Source: Loxodes magnus (taxonomy: Eukaryota; Ciliophora; Karyorelictea; Loxodida; Loxodidae). From it: DNA of 64,000 nt. The translations under genes and the position numbers were made by a program. The notes below the pieces were generated by a model. It was not told the origin of the DNA and did not search any database. It saw only the letters and a program-made list of their open reading frames with translations. Position 1 is the first letter of the stretch. The number at the start of each line of letters is the position of its first letter. Of the stretch, positions 24,867 to 38,849 are shown one piece after another. The stretch is taken from the NCBI GenBank assembly GCA_946699065.1, contig CAMPDV010002004.1, positions 31,793 to 95,792 of the forward strand, in the 5' to 3' direction.

Positions 24867-25739
24867 AATAAATGAAGATTTCACTGTAATAAAGGTTACT
24901 TATGAACTGTTTTCCTAAGCTCTATTTTAATAAATAGACACTTACATTTGTTTAATTTTTAAATTAAATTAATTAAAAAAGGAAAAGCTGAACATTAACT
25001 TATTAAAGCAAATAATTATCTTCTTAATAAAACTTACTAAACAATTCCATAGTTGTAGAGATTAAATCTTATTATAGGAGAGCTATAGAATCAGTTAAGT
25101 CTTCTATTTTTTTGATACTATATTCACAAGTTGTGACAGTTAGTATATAAGATTGAAAAAAGAGATTTAATTCTTAATAGAATAATATAAACATTAAAAG
25201 TAACAAGTCAAGATTAAGATAACAACACTTTAATATCCTTAATATATACATTTATAACCTAATTCAAATGCAACTTAAAGGTGTGATATTCAAGCTCCAC
25301 TTAAAATTTTATATCCTATCTGCTGAGACATCGACCCTTAAAAAATGTTCTGGACTTAATTTAAAGAAATAATTTTTAAACAGCAATGAAGATTCCAGAA
25401 AAGATGCTTAAAAATATCGAAGTTAAATGAAGAGATAATCTGAAAGTTTTAAATTAAATTCAAGGATTTTCTAGAAGTGAAACCTCAATAAGGCGGAACA
25501 TCAAGAACTAAAAAATTAAAAATAACTAAGAGGCAGTAGAGGTGGAAAAAGGAATAGTTTAAGATCATAATATAGATAGGAATAATGTCTTAAGCTTAAA
25601 AGTTAAATTTGATTTATCTAATAATTTTTAACTTATTGAATTATTTAGAATAAGATCATTAGCTTGCTTGATTATCTTTCAAACATTATTTAAATTTTAA
25701 TCTTCTAGTTATAAGCATTAAACCAAAATAATAGAATCA
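24867..25739. other. AT-rich sequence before the inverted repeat
   Basis: No gene recognised. It may carry decayed coding (A-rich plus strand) but no motif supports it. Confidence 0.3.
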
Positions 25740-28700
25740 TATTATATAAATAAGAGGGTTATTAAAATAATAATAATGAGACTAAAGTTTAGATAAAGAG
25801 AGTTAGTACTATTTAAAGAATAAGGAAAATAATAATTAGTAGATTATTAAACTAAAAGTATTTCTATTAATTAATATATTAATATATCTTTAATATACAT
25901 CTTAATTAAATTAAACAAAACTTACTTCTTCACTTTAATTCAACAATAGAACATTTAACTGGGACCAATCAAACTTCCAATGCCTTAGAAATTTTAATTC
26001 AAACTTTATCTGCGTCTAAACTAACTGAGAAACTATTCCAAAATTAGAATTGGAGACTTAGCTTATTAAATAAGAATGATTATGATAATTTACAAATAAG
26101 AAAGTTTAAGTCATAATCTAAAAGAAATTAACTGATATTACTAAATTAAAATCTTAAGACTTTAAGGATTTACTGAAGCTATTAGAAACTATTTTTATTT
26201 AAAGAGAAAAACATTTAATTGGGCAGAATAAGTATGAAGCACTTTAAAATATTCGCTGAAAGTAAAATCAAGAAATAAAAAAGAAGAAAGAAGAAAGTAT
26301 TATAATCAGATTAAATTTCATTTAGAGACTCAGAAAAATTTTCAAAAAAAGAAAGGAATGCCTCATTAAATAATAACAAAATTGAATAAAAATAAATATA
26401 GAAAAATAAATTAAGACCATAAAAATTAGCTACAGCTTTCAATTCTATAAATAGAAAGAGAAAAATATAATTTAAGAAAGATATTTAATGTAATAAAAGA
26501 TATAGGAAATAAGACATAGAAAAAGACAACTAATATGAAATCAATCTAGAAAGACAATTTTAATTTTCTCTAGTAAAATTTTGTTAGCATGAACTGATAG
26601 AAAGTGACTGAGGGATTTCTAGCAATTATTTCACAAAATGATTTAAGATATCTTAAGTTTAAATTAGGATTATAAAACTTAGCTTTGAATATTTGCAAAA
26701 AGCTTAAGAAATGTAAAAAAGATTAAATCTAGAATATAAATATTTAACTAACTATATTTAAGTTATTGTTCTTTACAATCTTTAAAATATAAACTTTATA
26801 AATAATAGATAAAAGAAGCACTAACTAATCTATAACTACTAAATACATTTAATAATTGGAAATGTCTCTAGCTAAAATAATAAAGTATTATAATTAAATA
26901 AAGGAAATTAATAATAAAATTAAAGTTAAAAATAATAGCATTAGTAAGCTTATATATGTAAATTAACTAAGGCTAAATAACTAATACTAAGAAGCTTAGT
27001 ATTTAAAAATGAAGTAATAAATGAAATATTCCTTTCTTAAGTTAATCTTAATCAATAGATATCTTATATTACTATAATTACTATTTATTTTAATAGTATA
27101 TTATTTATTTTTACTTATTAAACCACAGTTTCATTAAAATAATTGAATGAACTACATTAGCTAAAAACTATCTTAAAATATTAGAAAGATACTAAAGATT
27201 TTAAAATAAAATATATGAAATACTATGCATGTGCAAGTTAGAATAATTTAATATAAGATTATAGATATAATCACTAATATAACAAATAATTATAAATTCT
27301 TTTACCTCAAGTATTTAAATAGAGTCTTAATTTTGGATATAAGATTTATTAATAGAATCTACAGTTAAACCTTAATTATTTATGTGGTTAGCTCATAAGA
27401 AAGAACTTAAATAAAAATAAGAAATACTTATAAATTTAGAATAACAAACACAAGAATAAAACTTAGAATATTAAAACTAGAATGGTAATTATTATTTCTA
27501 TAGAACTAAGATCTTCCTTTAATTTTAAGATTCTTTTTTATTTAAATATATAGTAATTCAACTAAATAACTTTAATTATCTCTTAACTTTAATATTACCC
27601 TATTAATTTGCTTTAGATGTAATCTAGCTTAATAACTTTTTTAATTCTAGTTAATTTTAAAATTTGAAATAAAATAAAATGGATAATATTCAAATTACAA
27701 CATAGAAACACTAATCTATATCAAAAAATAAAGATTAGCAACCAATTAGAAAATAAAGAAGAGATGAAAGATTGATCTTTCTATTTAAAATAACTAAATT
27801 GATAGAAGATTCTTATTCTATAGCCTATCTGATACTTTTACACTGAAAAAATACTAGGAAAGTTTAATCTAAGTTAAAGAGCAAAAGCTAAAATAGAATT
27901 AGGAAATCTAGAGACTTCTTCAGTGTATTTTTTTCTAATTAATCAAAGATTAAGTTAGCTTTGATCTCCAAGAAAAAAAGCATCTCCTTAAAAGTATAAT
28001 ATTTATAGTATTAAAGATTAGGAAAGCAAATAGATTGGAACTATCTTTCGATCAAAAAATACTTAAAGGCAAAAGGTGATAAGGCCTGAAAATTTTAATA
28101 GGAGTAGAATTAAGTTAATGACTTTAAGATGAGTTAATCTTAGCAAACATTGAAAGAGTCAAAGGTTTTGTCAAACTTTGAGACATTTTAGAAGAGTCTG
28201 GATTTTCCATAGCAATTAAAATTCTGAAAAACACTAAGACTTTCTGTTGATACTAAATTAAACTGAATCTCATTAAGTTCATAAAAAGTAGAGTTTATGC
28301 ATATCTTATAGCAAATAAAGAATACTGTAAGTATTATTTATTTAGATGCTTCTTGAACTTGCTAAGCTTTTTGATCTTAAAAGTTAAGGAGGCTTAGTTT
28401 TATAAAAGCTGAAAAATTAGCAGTTATAAAATCTAATAAGCAATTAAGAGCTGAAAACGGATTCTAAGAGATAATTTATAGCTTAGAAGCAAAATTTAAA
28501 TAAATTTAAAGAGATATTAGAAAAGCAATTCTTTTTTTTAACAAGCTAGACTTCTAGTGTTCTTAATTCTTCACAAGCAATTTTGGAATTTTTAAGATAA
28601 TTTATAAAGTACAGATCTAATTAATAAAGTAGAGAAAGCCTAGTAAAGATAGAGATATTAAAGCTTGGCAGAAAAAATTATAAGTTTAAGCGAAACTTGT

Positions 28701-29800
28701 AAGTTTCTTTGTAAATTCTAAAGAATTAAGAAAAGCAGATTCATGGTGCCGAGTGCTAGGGATAGAATTGATAGGTTGTAATTACTTTAGAACATTTGCC
28801 GAATGTAAATAATCCCTTTATAAATAAGAAGAAGAAAACTCTGTTGTTTCTTTAATAAGCTTTAGAAAAATCTGGATTATGTATTTAGTATAAAAAATAA
28901 AATTTTCCTTGTAAAAATATGGAATAGTCGGTAGCTTTAAATAAGTATCCAAAGATTAAAGCAAACTAAATTGGAAATTTTAACATTCAAACTCAAACAT
29001 GCGCTAATTTTATGCAATTTAATCCTAAGAAATTTTGATTGACAATCCTTAGAAATAAAAGTACAAAAAATGAAAGTAATTGATTAGACTCTAAATAATT
29101 TAGTAGAACTTGAGAACTTATATATTAAAAGATATCCGAAGTTTTACTCAAAAATGACATAAATAACTAAAAATTTCACTAAGAGGAAAGTGTATGGTTT
29201 CTAGCATATCCTGCTAGAAAATCTAAACAAGCGCTCATTTTACTATAAGAATATTCTGGCGTCATAAATGATGACAATTAGTACAAATCTAATAAAGGCT
29301 GTAGAAAAAACTACTTATCCAAAAAATTTATAAACGACAAATTGAGAGCCTTTTAAATGACTGCAACTAAAATAGAGACTTAATTACTAGGAGTGGAAAA
29401 AAATTAGCCACTAACTTCATAAAAAATTTGAAGGGCTCAAGAAGATTAGTAGTAAATAAATCCAATCAAAAGTGTAAAATATAAATCCTATGAAATAATA
29501 AAATCATATTATCCTGGCGCTTCGGTTTTTATAGGGAACTCAGGGATACTTTAGAAAAGTTTTTCAAGAAATTAAAGAAGCATAGTATTTAATCAAAAAG
29601 ATCTTATCAAATATTTTGATTATTTCAGCCTAGCTTAAATTAAATCGAGGTTGAAAACTGCAAAATTAGTTCATCATTTTGATTGAATAAAGCTACAAAA
29701 AATAGTAATTTTACCAAAATTCTAAAAAACTATTTTTAAAGTTACTTGAGAATTTCTCAAAAGAATCATTGAAAGGAATTTTTGGCTTTTGCTAACATTT
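25740..29800 (+). mobile_element. 4 kb repeat element, copy A (plus orientation)
   Basis: This segment is matched over its whole length, in reverse complement, by 38850-42870. Matching landmarks: the GTTAGTACTATTTAAAGAATAAG-type start at 25800 and its complement at 42810; TCTAAACTAACTGAGAAACT at about 26010 and complement at 42590; GCATATCTTATAGCAAATAAAG at 28295 and complement near 40370. Plus-strand frames are protein-like: STIEHLTGTNQTSNALEIL and LKSQDFKDLLKLLETIF near the left end, KLRAENGFQEIIYSLEAKF near 28450. No terminal repeats, transposase or reverse-transcriptase motif could be identified, so the element class is unknown. Confidence 0.6.
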
Positions 29801-32459
29801 AGAATCAATTTCTGGATAAATTAATACAAGTATATCAAAACAAATAATAAAACTTGATTAGCTATTAATGATAAATGAATAATTCTATCTTTGCTTATTA
29901 TTTAAGCTAAATTATTACATAATTTTTAATTATAGACTGATTGAGTTATAATAGATGGGTTACATTTGGTAATTTGATTAGTTAAATATGACTTAATTGG
30001 TAGGTTTAAAGTATTTCTATTAATGATTTGTGATAATAAAAATAAAGTTAATATTTAGTTAATTACTTCTAACTATGACTAAGATTGCTTATTAATGTAT
30101 GTACTAAATTAGATTCTAAACATAGAAGTCTATAACTATTTTACTTACTGATTTAATTAAAGTTATTCATATAAATCTAAGATTTATTTGATATTAGTAG
30201 CTTTATCTTGGTATTTAAATAATTCCAGTCTAATATTAAAGATATAATTGGTATATTTGTAAGATAATTTCTAGTTAGTAAGATAAATTAACTTAAGATT
30301 CTATAAAGCTACTTATTAAATATACCTTAAAAGAAATAACTATAATAATAACTAACTACTAAAATACTACAGTCATTCTTTTAAATTTATCTATTATCTT
30401 CTAATACAAACATACCATTTTTATACTCCATTTAAGCAGTTCATTAATTATATTTATAATAGTATCTTTATAGCTTTAACTAGAAAAAGCTTTCTTAAGT
30501 TTGTATGTAAATTCTATATCATAAAACTAATAAGAAAGTTAATAATCTTTAGTATTATTTAATTTAGTTTCTAAAAAATAATCCTAAAATCAGAAAAAAT
30601 TTTCGTCAAGCTAAGATTAAAAAATCAATGATGCTAAAGCGAATAATTTGAACATTTGTAAGCAAAAAAGATGTGAATTAGTTACTAAAATAAATAGACT
30701 ATAATGCAAAAGAAAGAATGATTCACTAAAAATGGTTATAGTTTATTAGTCTTAAATTCCATTCTACTTTATGCATAAAAATAGAAGCTAAATGGATATA
30801 AGAAATTTTAGAAATAGGGAATAATAAATGTTAGCAAAAGCAGTTGAATTAGATGAAGAGTAGATAGGAGAGTATTATTCTTTTGGAATGAATGAAAATT
30901 GATTAAGATTAAAGAATAAATAAAGAGGTGTATTATGATAAAGGTATATTTAGGTTTATTTATGGTAATAAATTAGAATATCTATCTATTGAATAATATC
31001 CTATCTTGTATAGCTTATAAACTGTTGATAAGAATTAAATATTAATCTGCTTATAAGATACAAATAAATGATGAATTAATCTTAAAGTCTACAGCTATTT
31101 GATTTAAGGGGAATTTTAGAAAGCACTACAATATAGTAGATTTGTATTGATTAAAGATAATGAATAATAAAATAGTTGTTAATGATATTAGCTGTTTAAC
31201 TATTTCCCCTTGATCTTTTGATTTTTGTTTAAGGTAATATTTAATTTAAATAACATGCTAATAGAAGATAATTTTTAACTTAAGTAACTTCTTTCTTGTT
31301 AATATTAATCCTTCATTATAGCTTTATTACTTCTTAACTTCTCCTCAAATTTCTAAGATTAAGATTTATTAATATAAGTGCTAAATTCTTTAGAATCATC
31401 CTTAATTTACTTCAAACAAATCTAGATAAACTTTTATTTGTTTCCAAGATATTACAAAGCATGCTTAATAGAAAAGAATTAATAATTATTAAGGGCGAAA
31501 ATAATAAAATAGTCGATGGATATAAAAGTTATAATAGGTAATATGCAATTATCTTTGTGGATTTATAAACCCAACTAGAAATTACAACCTAAAAATTGTA
31601 AGTCCATTTTATTACATTCTATTTAAGATTCTAGTATTCTCACAATAATACTAGTAAATTTGCATCTATTTGACTAAGACTTTGACTCTTATCTTTCTCT
31701 AATAATATTGTGATATTGATATTTTCTTAAAAGGTTAGTAAATATTTTCTTTATACAATACTATTTTTAATGTAAGTTATTGCTATTAATTAATTTTAAA
31801 TAATCTTATAGTTTGCTTAGTATTAATTTTAGATAAAACTTATTAAAATTTTACTAATTATATAGATCCTCTACATAATATTATTAACTCTTTTATATCT
31901 AACAATCATATTATATAAAAGCCATATAACTAGTTATTAAATCAACAGCGCTAATCAATTTATTATTATTATATCAACATATCTTTAATATTCTAGTATA
32001 CTTAAATCTATCCAATTTTATTTATTCTCTAATTATTCCATAACTTCCAGCTATATCAACTATACCAATTATTCAAATTATCTTCAAAACTAAATCTATA
32101 TGGCTTATTAATAATGCTTCTTAATTATACTTATAACAACATTACAGTTCATCATTTACTAGTCTCTATTTATTATACATATTTATTCCTTATTTCAATC
32201 ATTACTTCCTAACTAACCTTACTCAAACTAACCTTAACACTCAAATTTCCACTTCTACCTACTATTATTACTACCTTTTTAATCTATTTTCAAATTATAA
32301 AAACAAACTTATTTTATGCTAGTTGTAAAGAAATATCATAAACATATGAAAAGATTCAACTCTATGATTAACTTTATTGTATAGCAAGCATTCATCATTA
32401 AGATTTAGCATATAACGGACTCTTGTTGCATAATTTATATATAAGAACTAGTTAAAAAG
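29801..32459. other. AT-rich sequence between repeat element and interrupted ORF
   Basis: AT-rich plus-strand sequence without a supportable gene. Long TAGTTA/TTAATTA word clusters resemble those at 4.9-5.3 kb, 37.8-38.4 kb and 47.4-48.0 kb, so parts may be the non-coding portion of dispersed repeats. Confidence 0.3.
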
Positions 32460-33269
32460 AGGTAAATTAAAAGGGAATATTTATCAAAAATGCTTTTGCT
32501 TTACTTACTAGAAGATTTCAGGTTGGTCTAAGAAAATAACTGGAGAGCTAACCATTTAGAAATTAGAAATTTTACTTCAAGACTAGTGCTAATAAAATAG
32601 AAATCAAGAAATTTGGAAAATCTTAAAACCTTTAATAAGCGTTTATTGGCTGCATTTATCTGATAAAGTGTAGAAATTTCAGTATTCATTCTGGCTTTTC
32701 ATTTCCTAATAATAGGAAATCAATCTTTTGCATTCTAACCACTAATAAAATTATCAAGTATATTTATAGGCTGAGTTTTGAATGCATTAAGCTTTTTCGC
32801 AAATCTAAATTTATTTCTTGGAATAGCTTAGATTTATTTTAGCTGAATTTTTTCAAAAAGGATTACGATAATCCAAAATTTAAGCCTCTTTTATTATTTC
32901 CTTCAAGAACTCTTTACTATTAAAACTTTATGTTACAGCTATTTTACCTAAAAGCTTTCTTACTAAATATGGCTCTTTATCTAAGCTTTTTAATCTTTAT
33001 TCCAGCTAGGATTTTTAAAAAAGAAAAAGATAATTCCGTAGTGTTAATGTCAAAATTTCTCTTTGATTATAGAATTCTTCTACCATACTTAAGATAGATA
33101 ACAGTCAAACAAATCTAACTAATTTTATAGATCAGCAGGCAGAAGTCTTATTATAAAATGTAGAGCTGAATGCCAAGTTTACTGGTAATTTTTTAACTTC
33201 TAATGCATTTAGTTTTGTTAAACGGAATATTTCTTCTCTTTTTGTTATTAAGCTAAAATAGTTTCTATT

Positions 33270-33298
33270 ATTTGGTGAATTCACTAATCAGTGAATTC
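33270..33298. other. Short inverted repeat at the LSU fragment edge
   Basis: GAATTCACT and AGTGAATTC form a 9-bp inverted repeat around an AATC loop, exactly where the LSU similarity ends. It could be a hairpin or a scar of insertion. Confidence 0.5.
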
Positions 33299-33505
33299 TT
33301 CAAGGCGTTTTCTTCTACCCAGTTGCATTGTTAGAAACTTACTTCACGACAGGATAAGCAAAGTGACATTTAGAGTAGTATTGCTTCAAGACAGCGACCT
33401 CTTTCTATGTCTTCTACGTCTCTTTACACGCCAGATAAAAAGCAAACTCAACAGAGTCTTCTTTCCCTGCTGATCATACCAAGTTCGTTCCCTTGGCCGA
33501 TTGAG
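33285..33505 (-). rRNA. LSU (28S-type) rRNA fragment, degenerate
   Basis: On the minus strand the segment begins GGCCAAGGGAACGAACTTGG and continues CAGGGAAAGAAGACTCTGTT and GAGTTTGC, the conserved LSU stretch that in other eukaryotes reads '...CCAAGGGAACG..CTTGGC..AATCAGCGGGGAAAGAAGACCCTGTTGAGCTTGAC'. Further in, GTGTAAAGAGACGTAGAAG and GAAGCAATACTACTCT match the 'GTGAAGAGACATAG...GTGAAATACCACTAC' region, and the match fades around ATTC near 33290. Only about 220 nt of LSU is present, with substitutions in normally invariant positions and missing bases, so it is a non-functional inserted piece. The GC content stands out from the surroundings. Confidence 0.8.
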
Positions 33506-34356
33506 ACACTTTAAATTTCTTGCATATTCTTACTAATAAATCTAAGCTAAAATAATAAAAGCTCTTAACGCTTCTTAGTATTCTAAAATATTTGGAACTT
33601 CTATCAAAGTACCTAAAAGAGCTAGCAGTTGATCATATATTAGATTTTTATTATTAGATTGAGTAAATTCAAATTTCTTTTAGAGCTTAAATATTTCCAA
33701 TTTAAAGTAGTAATTAGCAAGAATACCTTTGATCACTTTATAGCATATTGTTACAGAAAGACTAGATTTTCTCTAAACTTCATCTTTAAGTAAAAATTTA
33801 GAAACTTCTAGCGTAAGCTGAGATTATTCCTTTTTAGTTACCAAACTTCTACATTAATTAGAAACCATTTTAGCTTACCTAAACTTACCATTATATGTTT
33901 AGACTATTTTAAAATTAATTAGAATCTTTCTTTATCCAAAATCCTTATTGTAAAGAATCCTTTTATAAGAAAATAATTTTCCATTTTATTTGGAATAAGA
34001 GAAACTAAGCAACAGTTAATCAAAGGCTTGAGAAACTTAAAATGAAGATACTTGTTTATTAATTCTATTGCTATTTCCGTTTCTATTCTGTAGCATGACA
34101 TATCACTTTTTTATTTCAGAAGAAAAAATCCCAGATAACTCTTGTCCAAAGTTTTTTAGAGTCTAGAAATCTATTAATTCTAATGATATAATCTTCACTT
34201 CTCTTGCGCTTCTAAGCATTTACCAAGTATTTGGCATATTTATATAAAGATTTTTTCTTAGGCTTAAGTTGATATTTCAATTTTATTTAGCTTACTTAAT
34301 TAAAAATTAGCTTTAATTTTTAGTAGCGTTTTGCTTAATACCTTCACTAATAGTCA

Positions 34357-36459
34357 TTAAATTAATAAATTAAAAAAGTAGCTACATAGTAAATAATTTG
34401 AACACATTGAGTTAAGAATTTTAAATAGATTTAGCATATATAGATATATAATACTACCTATAACTAAACACAGTACCTAACTAATTATATTATTACTTCA
34501 TTCCTTAATATCTTTATACATACACCCTTCTTATTACATTATTATATACTACTATATTCCAAATTACAATCTATCATAAACTTAAGATTAACACATCTTT
34601 ATTATACTGCTCTCATTATCATCTAGAATCTTACCAATACATTATAAATCTCTAAGTCTTCAAAATGACATCTATTAAAAATATTAAAAGGTATAGATAG
34701 TTTAATTATTGTAAGCTTACTATTATGAAGCTATTATTTTGCTTATTTACATTTCTTTCTAAAATTAAGATTTCTATTTGTGCTTTTTAGTTCAACTTAT
34801 TTCATTAAGATTTATACCTCTTCGTAGTATAGAGAGATTACCTACTAAGATAACTCTAGACTGTATATCATAGTGATAGAATGTCTTAATGATAGATTGA
34901 GAAAGAAATTTGTCTAGTTTTAGGTGAAAACTATCTTCATATAATGAGGTAATTATAAAGAAGATAAAAGAAACGTATCAATTCCTTAGATCTATCATTA
35001 CGTTATAAGGATAATTAATTATAGTATGAATATTCCTTGAACTTAAAGTAAGTATTTATTTCGGCTACAGAAAATAAGACTATGTTAAAGTGATCTTAAA
35101 TATAATGTGTAATAATTTAACTGGAGTTTCTAAAGAAATACAGACTAAGTACTAAAACATAGTAAATCCAGCAAATGTCTTTATAAAGCCGTCAGTTATT
35201 TCTAATTCAAATTAGTAAATTATCATTTTCTTGATAGAACAGTCCTGTCCATATTTGATAAACTGCTTCCTTTTTTGCCACTACTTTATTAATGTAAGAT
35301 GATGCTTAAATACATGAGTGAGGAAACTACTAAATATTCATTACCGAGGAATAAAAAGTGATTAAATAAACAGATTAAATATTTATTCTTGTTAAAGAAC
35401 TTGGCCATTTTAAAACTTAATAGAGAGATCTCAAAAATGATAAACACTCGACACTTTATTACTTTAAAGTACGACATTTTTATTTAGAAGGATATTATCC
35501 CTTTAAATATCAATTTTTATACTTATTAACATTCAATCTAAATTCACTTATAATAAGATAAGAAAGTGTAGCATTAAATAATATTCACTGAACTTTATAA
35601 ATCCTACACTTTAAAAAGTTTATCGATTCATTTTTTCAAAAATCAGATTGTCTTTATAAAGTTTATTTTTTCAGATGATTGATATGAGACCTTAAAATAA
35701 AAATAAACTAATATGATGTTATAATTATTTTCTAAGGAATATAGCTTCTTAAGTAACTACTACACTAGGAAAAATAGGAAAATAAATTATGTATTTTAAT
35801 AGGACACATTTGCAAAACTAGTCAATTTAGAATTAACTTTATATTAATCCAAAACGAACATTATCATCTTAAAAGTTTAAAAAATTGAGTAAAAGTTTAG
35901 AAGATCTTTTTAAGACTCTGGAACTAAGGAAAAGATAAATCAGTAGTCATAGAATAGAAAGGATGAAATACACAAGCTGAGCAAATAAATTAACATCTTA
36001 AAACGTAAAAAATAAAGGTTTGTACAAATTATCTAGGACTAAATTCTTTACATCATTTCAATAAAGTACACTTCTTAAAAGATCTTCTTAAAATGGATCT
36101 TCTTAAAAGATCTTCTTAAAATGGAATTCCACTTATAGGATTTTTGCTACGACAAGAACCTCTGAGTAGCCTTTATAAGTTAAAAAATATTAAAAATATT
36201 TAGAACGCTTAATAAATGTAAATAAAACCTTTTAATTGCTAGAAAAATGCGATTCTAATTAACGATGAATTTAGAGAAAAGAATAAATTCTAAAAAACAA
36301 AACGCAGAAATTATGAGGAGAACTCTGAACTATATATCAATAATACGCTGCATTGATACTAAACTGAATATTGAATCAAATGATGACTCAAATTCTTTTA
36401 AGAGCTGATTAATGAAGCTGAAAATAATAGAGATATATGATTAACAAGACTCCGAAAAT
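34357..36459. other. AT-rich sequence, with a 28-bp tandem duplication
   Basis: No gene recognised in about 2 kb. At 36071-36126 a 28-bp unit (CTTCTTAAAAGATCTTCTTA plus AAATGGAT) is present twice in tandem, and the unit itself contains two CTTCTTAAAA words. Nothing else structured was seen. Confidence 0.4.
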
Positions 36460-37560
36460 TATTTTTTTCTAGCTGTAAAAGAGGAGTGATGATATACCAA
36501 CCCATATTACAAATATTTCAAGTGCAAATTATAGAAACTTTTCCCTGTTCTAAAGCAGAAAGGGCAACCTTTAATAATATTAGCAAAACTTTCTAAATCC
36601 TTAGAAGAAGAGCTAATTTTCCTCAAAATTTATTTTACAAATAGAAAGAAAATTTTCAGGGAAATAAATAGATTATTTTAGGATTAAAATAATATTTTTT
36701 GATCGTACTACTAAAGAATTTAACCTAATGCATTCTCTCTTTAAGGTAGCAAGAAACAAATCAACGTAATTCAAAATAAAACCTTAATAAGTCAAAGTCT
36801 TACAATAGCGAAACAATTGAAGAATTAAGGAAAAAACAAACTTACTTAGAAAAAACATTTAAAGTAATCCTCTACAAATATCTTCAAATTATCCTTAGTA
36901 GGAATTAACTAATCATAAGCAAGAAAAAGAGATTTACTAAAAAAAATGCCATCAGAATAAGAGAATCCGTAATTACTCTTTATGAAGTCAGGATAACTGT
37001 AAAAGCTAATCTTGGCAATCTTTAATAACAAGCATAAAGCATTCAGCCTTTGAATAATTATTTTAGACTCAATTAAATAAGATTCTTTTAGATAGAAAAT
37101 AATATAGAAGGTTAAGTCAATTCCAATAGATTTCTCTTAATACGACATACAACTAGATTCAGATACTACTGAGATCTTTAGTGACTAATTAGTAATTTCA
37201 AACATTATAGCCTATTTTAAACTAGGCTATTAGTAAACTTGAACGAGGTCTTGCTTATGGGATACTTAAGAAATTGAAATTTATCGTAGCAGCTAAGTAT
37301 AGTGTAAAGAGTATTTTAAATGTCTAGAAGAAAAAGAAGGTAACTTGTCTAATAATAAGATTTTCCAAACTATCTTTTGTGCTGTGAAAATGATAAAGTA
37401 CAAGGAAGCGGGGAGATGATTAGAGTCTTGCTGAAATAAATCAAATACTCTTAAAGAAACAGAAGCACTTCAAGAAATGGCTATTTGTATTCTACAAAGT
37501 AGCTAAATAAATCTAGCATTTAAATTTCTTCAGATAAAGAAAAAGAGTAAATATTACAGT
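36460..37560 (+). pseudogene. Degenerate plus-strand coding region, family unknown
   Basis: Protein-like blocks in differing frames: ETFPCSKAERATFNNISKTF, KSYNSETIEELRKKQTYLEK and NAIRIRESVITLYEVRITV in one frame, and KLERGLAYGILKKLKFIVAA followed by KYSVKSILNVQKKKKVTCLI (about 37225-37360) in another. TGA occurs in-frame at hydrophobic positions compatible with Trp. No start, stop or domain could be fixed. It probably belongs to one of the dispersed large elements in this half of the window. Confidence 0.35.
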
Positions 37561-38849
37561 AGAGACGACCTAAAGAGTAAACTTTCTTTATTTTTCTTAT
37601 TCATTTTATAAAATCGATTAAAGATATTCTCCAACTAAAATGGTATAACATGAAAAGACACTATAATAAAATAAGCTTAGAGGATTTGAAGTGACTAACT
37701 TTAACTAAATTCGTATCAAAAGTATCTTATGTCGTTACACCTTAACTGTGAAGATTCTTTAATATTTTATTTAAATTTAATATTCTTTGTCTCATTATTG
37801 AATTATATTACTAAGTAATCTTTCTAACTTTAATATCTTCGATATTAACCCTTCACCTAGTTAAGTATTTTAGCTTGTCCTATAGTTAGATTTCATTTTT
37901 ACAATAAAATAATTCGTTATCATTTAACTGTCATTAATACATAATAAAATAAGTAAGTCACTTTAAATAAAAAGATATAAGTGACGCTTTATATATTTAG
38001 GACTGACTTTATAACACTAGTATCTCTATTATACTCTTAAATAATTAAAAAGTATTGTATTTATAAAATAGACACTTTAGTATATTAAAACCTATTTTCA
38101 ATGAAGAGATCTTTAATTTATCTTAGTATTATTAATATCCATCTTGTGTATGTTTAATAATAATCTACTTATTTAAAAAGACTTAGAAAGTTATATTTCA
38201 TGTATTAGCATTTATTAACTCAATTACTTCTATTATATATAATTAAACTAAATCTTATCTTATTAACATTTACAGCTTGTAGATTTATGATAATTATTTA
38301 TAGATATTCATTATCAATATTTGCTTACCAAGTAATTATAGAGCAGTTTTAATAAATTGATATCATCTTTAAGCAAAATATTCCTTCTCTAACTTCTTCA
38401 ATTGCTAGCTTAAAAAATCAATATACTATCATCTAAATTGAAGTACCCTAAGGTATTAAGACTATCAATTTAGCTATCTTAGACTTTTCTTTCAATGTCG
38501 ATAGAAGGTTGTAAATATAAGATATAATGAGTAGAGTGGTATATTTATTAATATGTTCTACTATTGATACTAAAACTGGTAAATATGCTGCAATTTAGAT
38601 ACTAAAAAATTTTAAACATAAGATACATGCTAAGAAGCTCTTAAAAGTAGAAAGATATTAAGATTTATTAAGCATAGAAACATATTAGTAATATTCTGAT
38701 ATTAAACTATCTTAAGACAAGGAATTAGCAGATTTCTATCTATTAATGTTTTAGTTAACTTAGTGAGAATAGATATAGATTATTATTAATCATGATAACT
38801 AGCCAATAATTGATTATAATAATTTGATATTCTCGTGATGTTATCAAAA
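37561..38849. other. AT-rich spacer between degenerate ORF and inverted repeat
   Basis: No gene or RNA recognised. Word content resembles 29.9-30.5 kb, so the similarity of the two large inverted copies may extend weakly into it. Confidence 0.3.

Larger units (their letters stand above)
32460..34356 (-). pseudogene. Unknown helical-repeat protein interrupted by an rRNA fragment
   Basis: Minus-strand coding starts at an ATG at 34356 (MTISEGIKQNATKNQ), shifts frame, and reads SLYKYAKYLVNAQKRKRSED, then SQLTLEVSKFLLKDEVQRK, VTICYKVIKGILANYYFKLE and LYDQLLALLGTLIEVPNIL-like sequence near 33640. At about 33505 it runs into LSU rRNA-like sequence. Left of that, the same style resumes: YNKTSACWSIKLVRFVW, EFYNQREILTLTLRNYLFLF, SLDKEPYLVRKLLGKIAV, DYRNPFWKNSAKINL, with TGA at Trp positions. 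Alternating amphipathic helices suggest an ARM/HEAT-like protein, but no family is recognised. Whether both halves belong to one gene is inferred from strand and composition only. Confidence 0.45.

Noticed and set aside
33291..33473. Plus-strand 60-aa ORF
   Set aside because: It lies antisense to the LSU rRNA fragment and has no support of its own.
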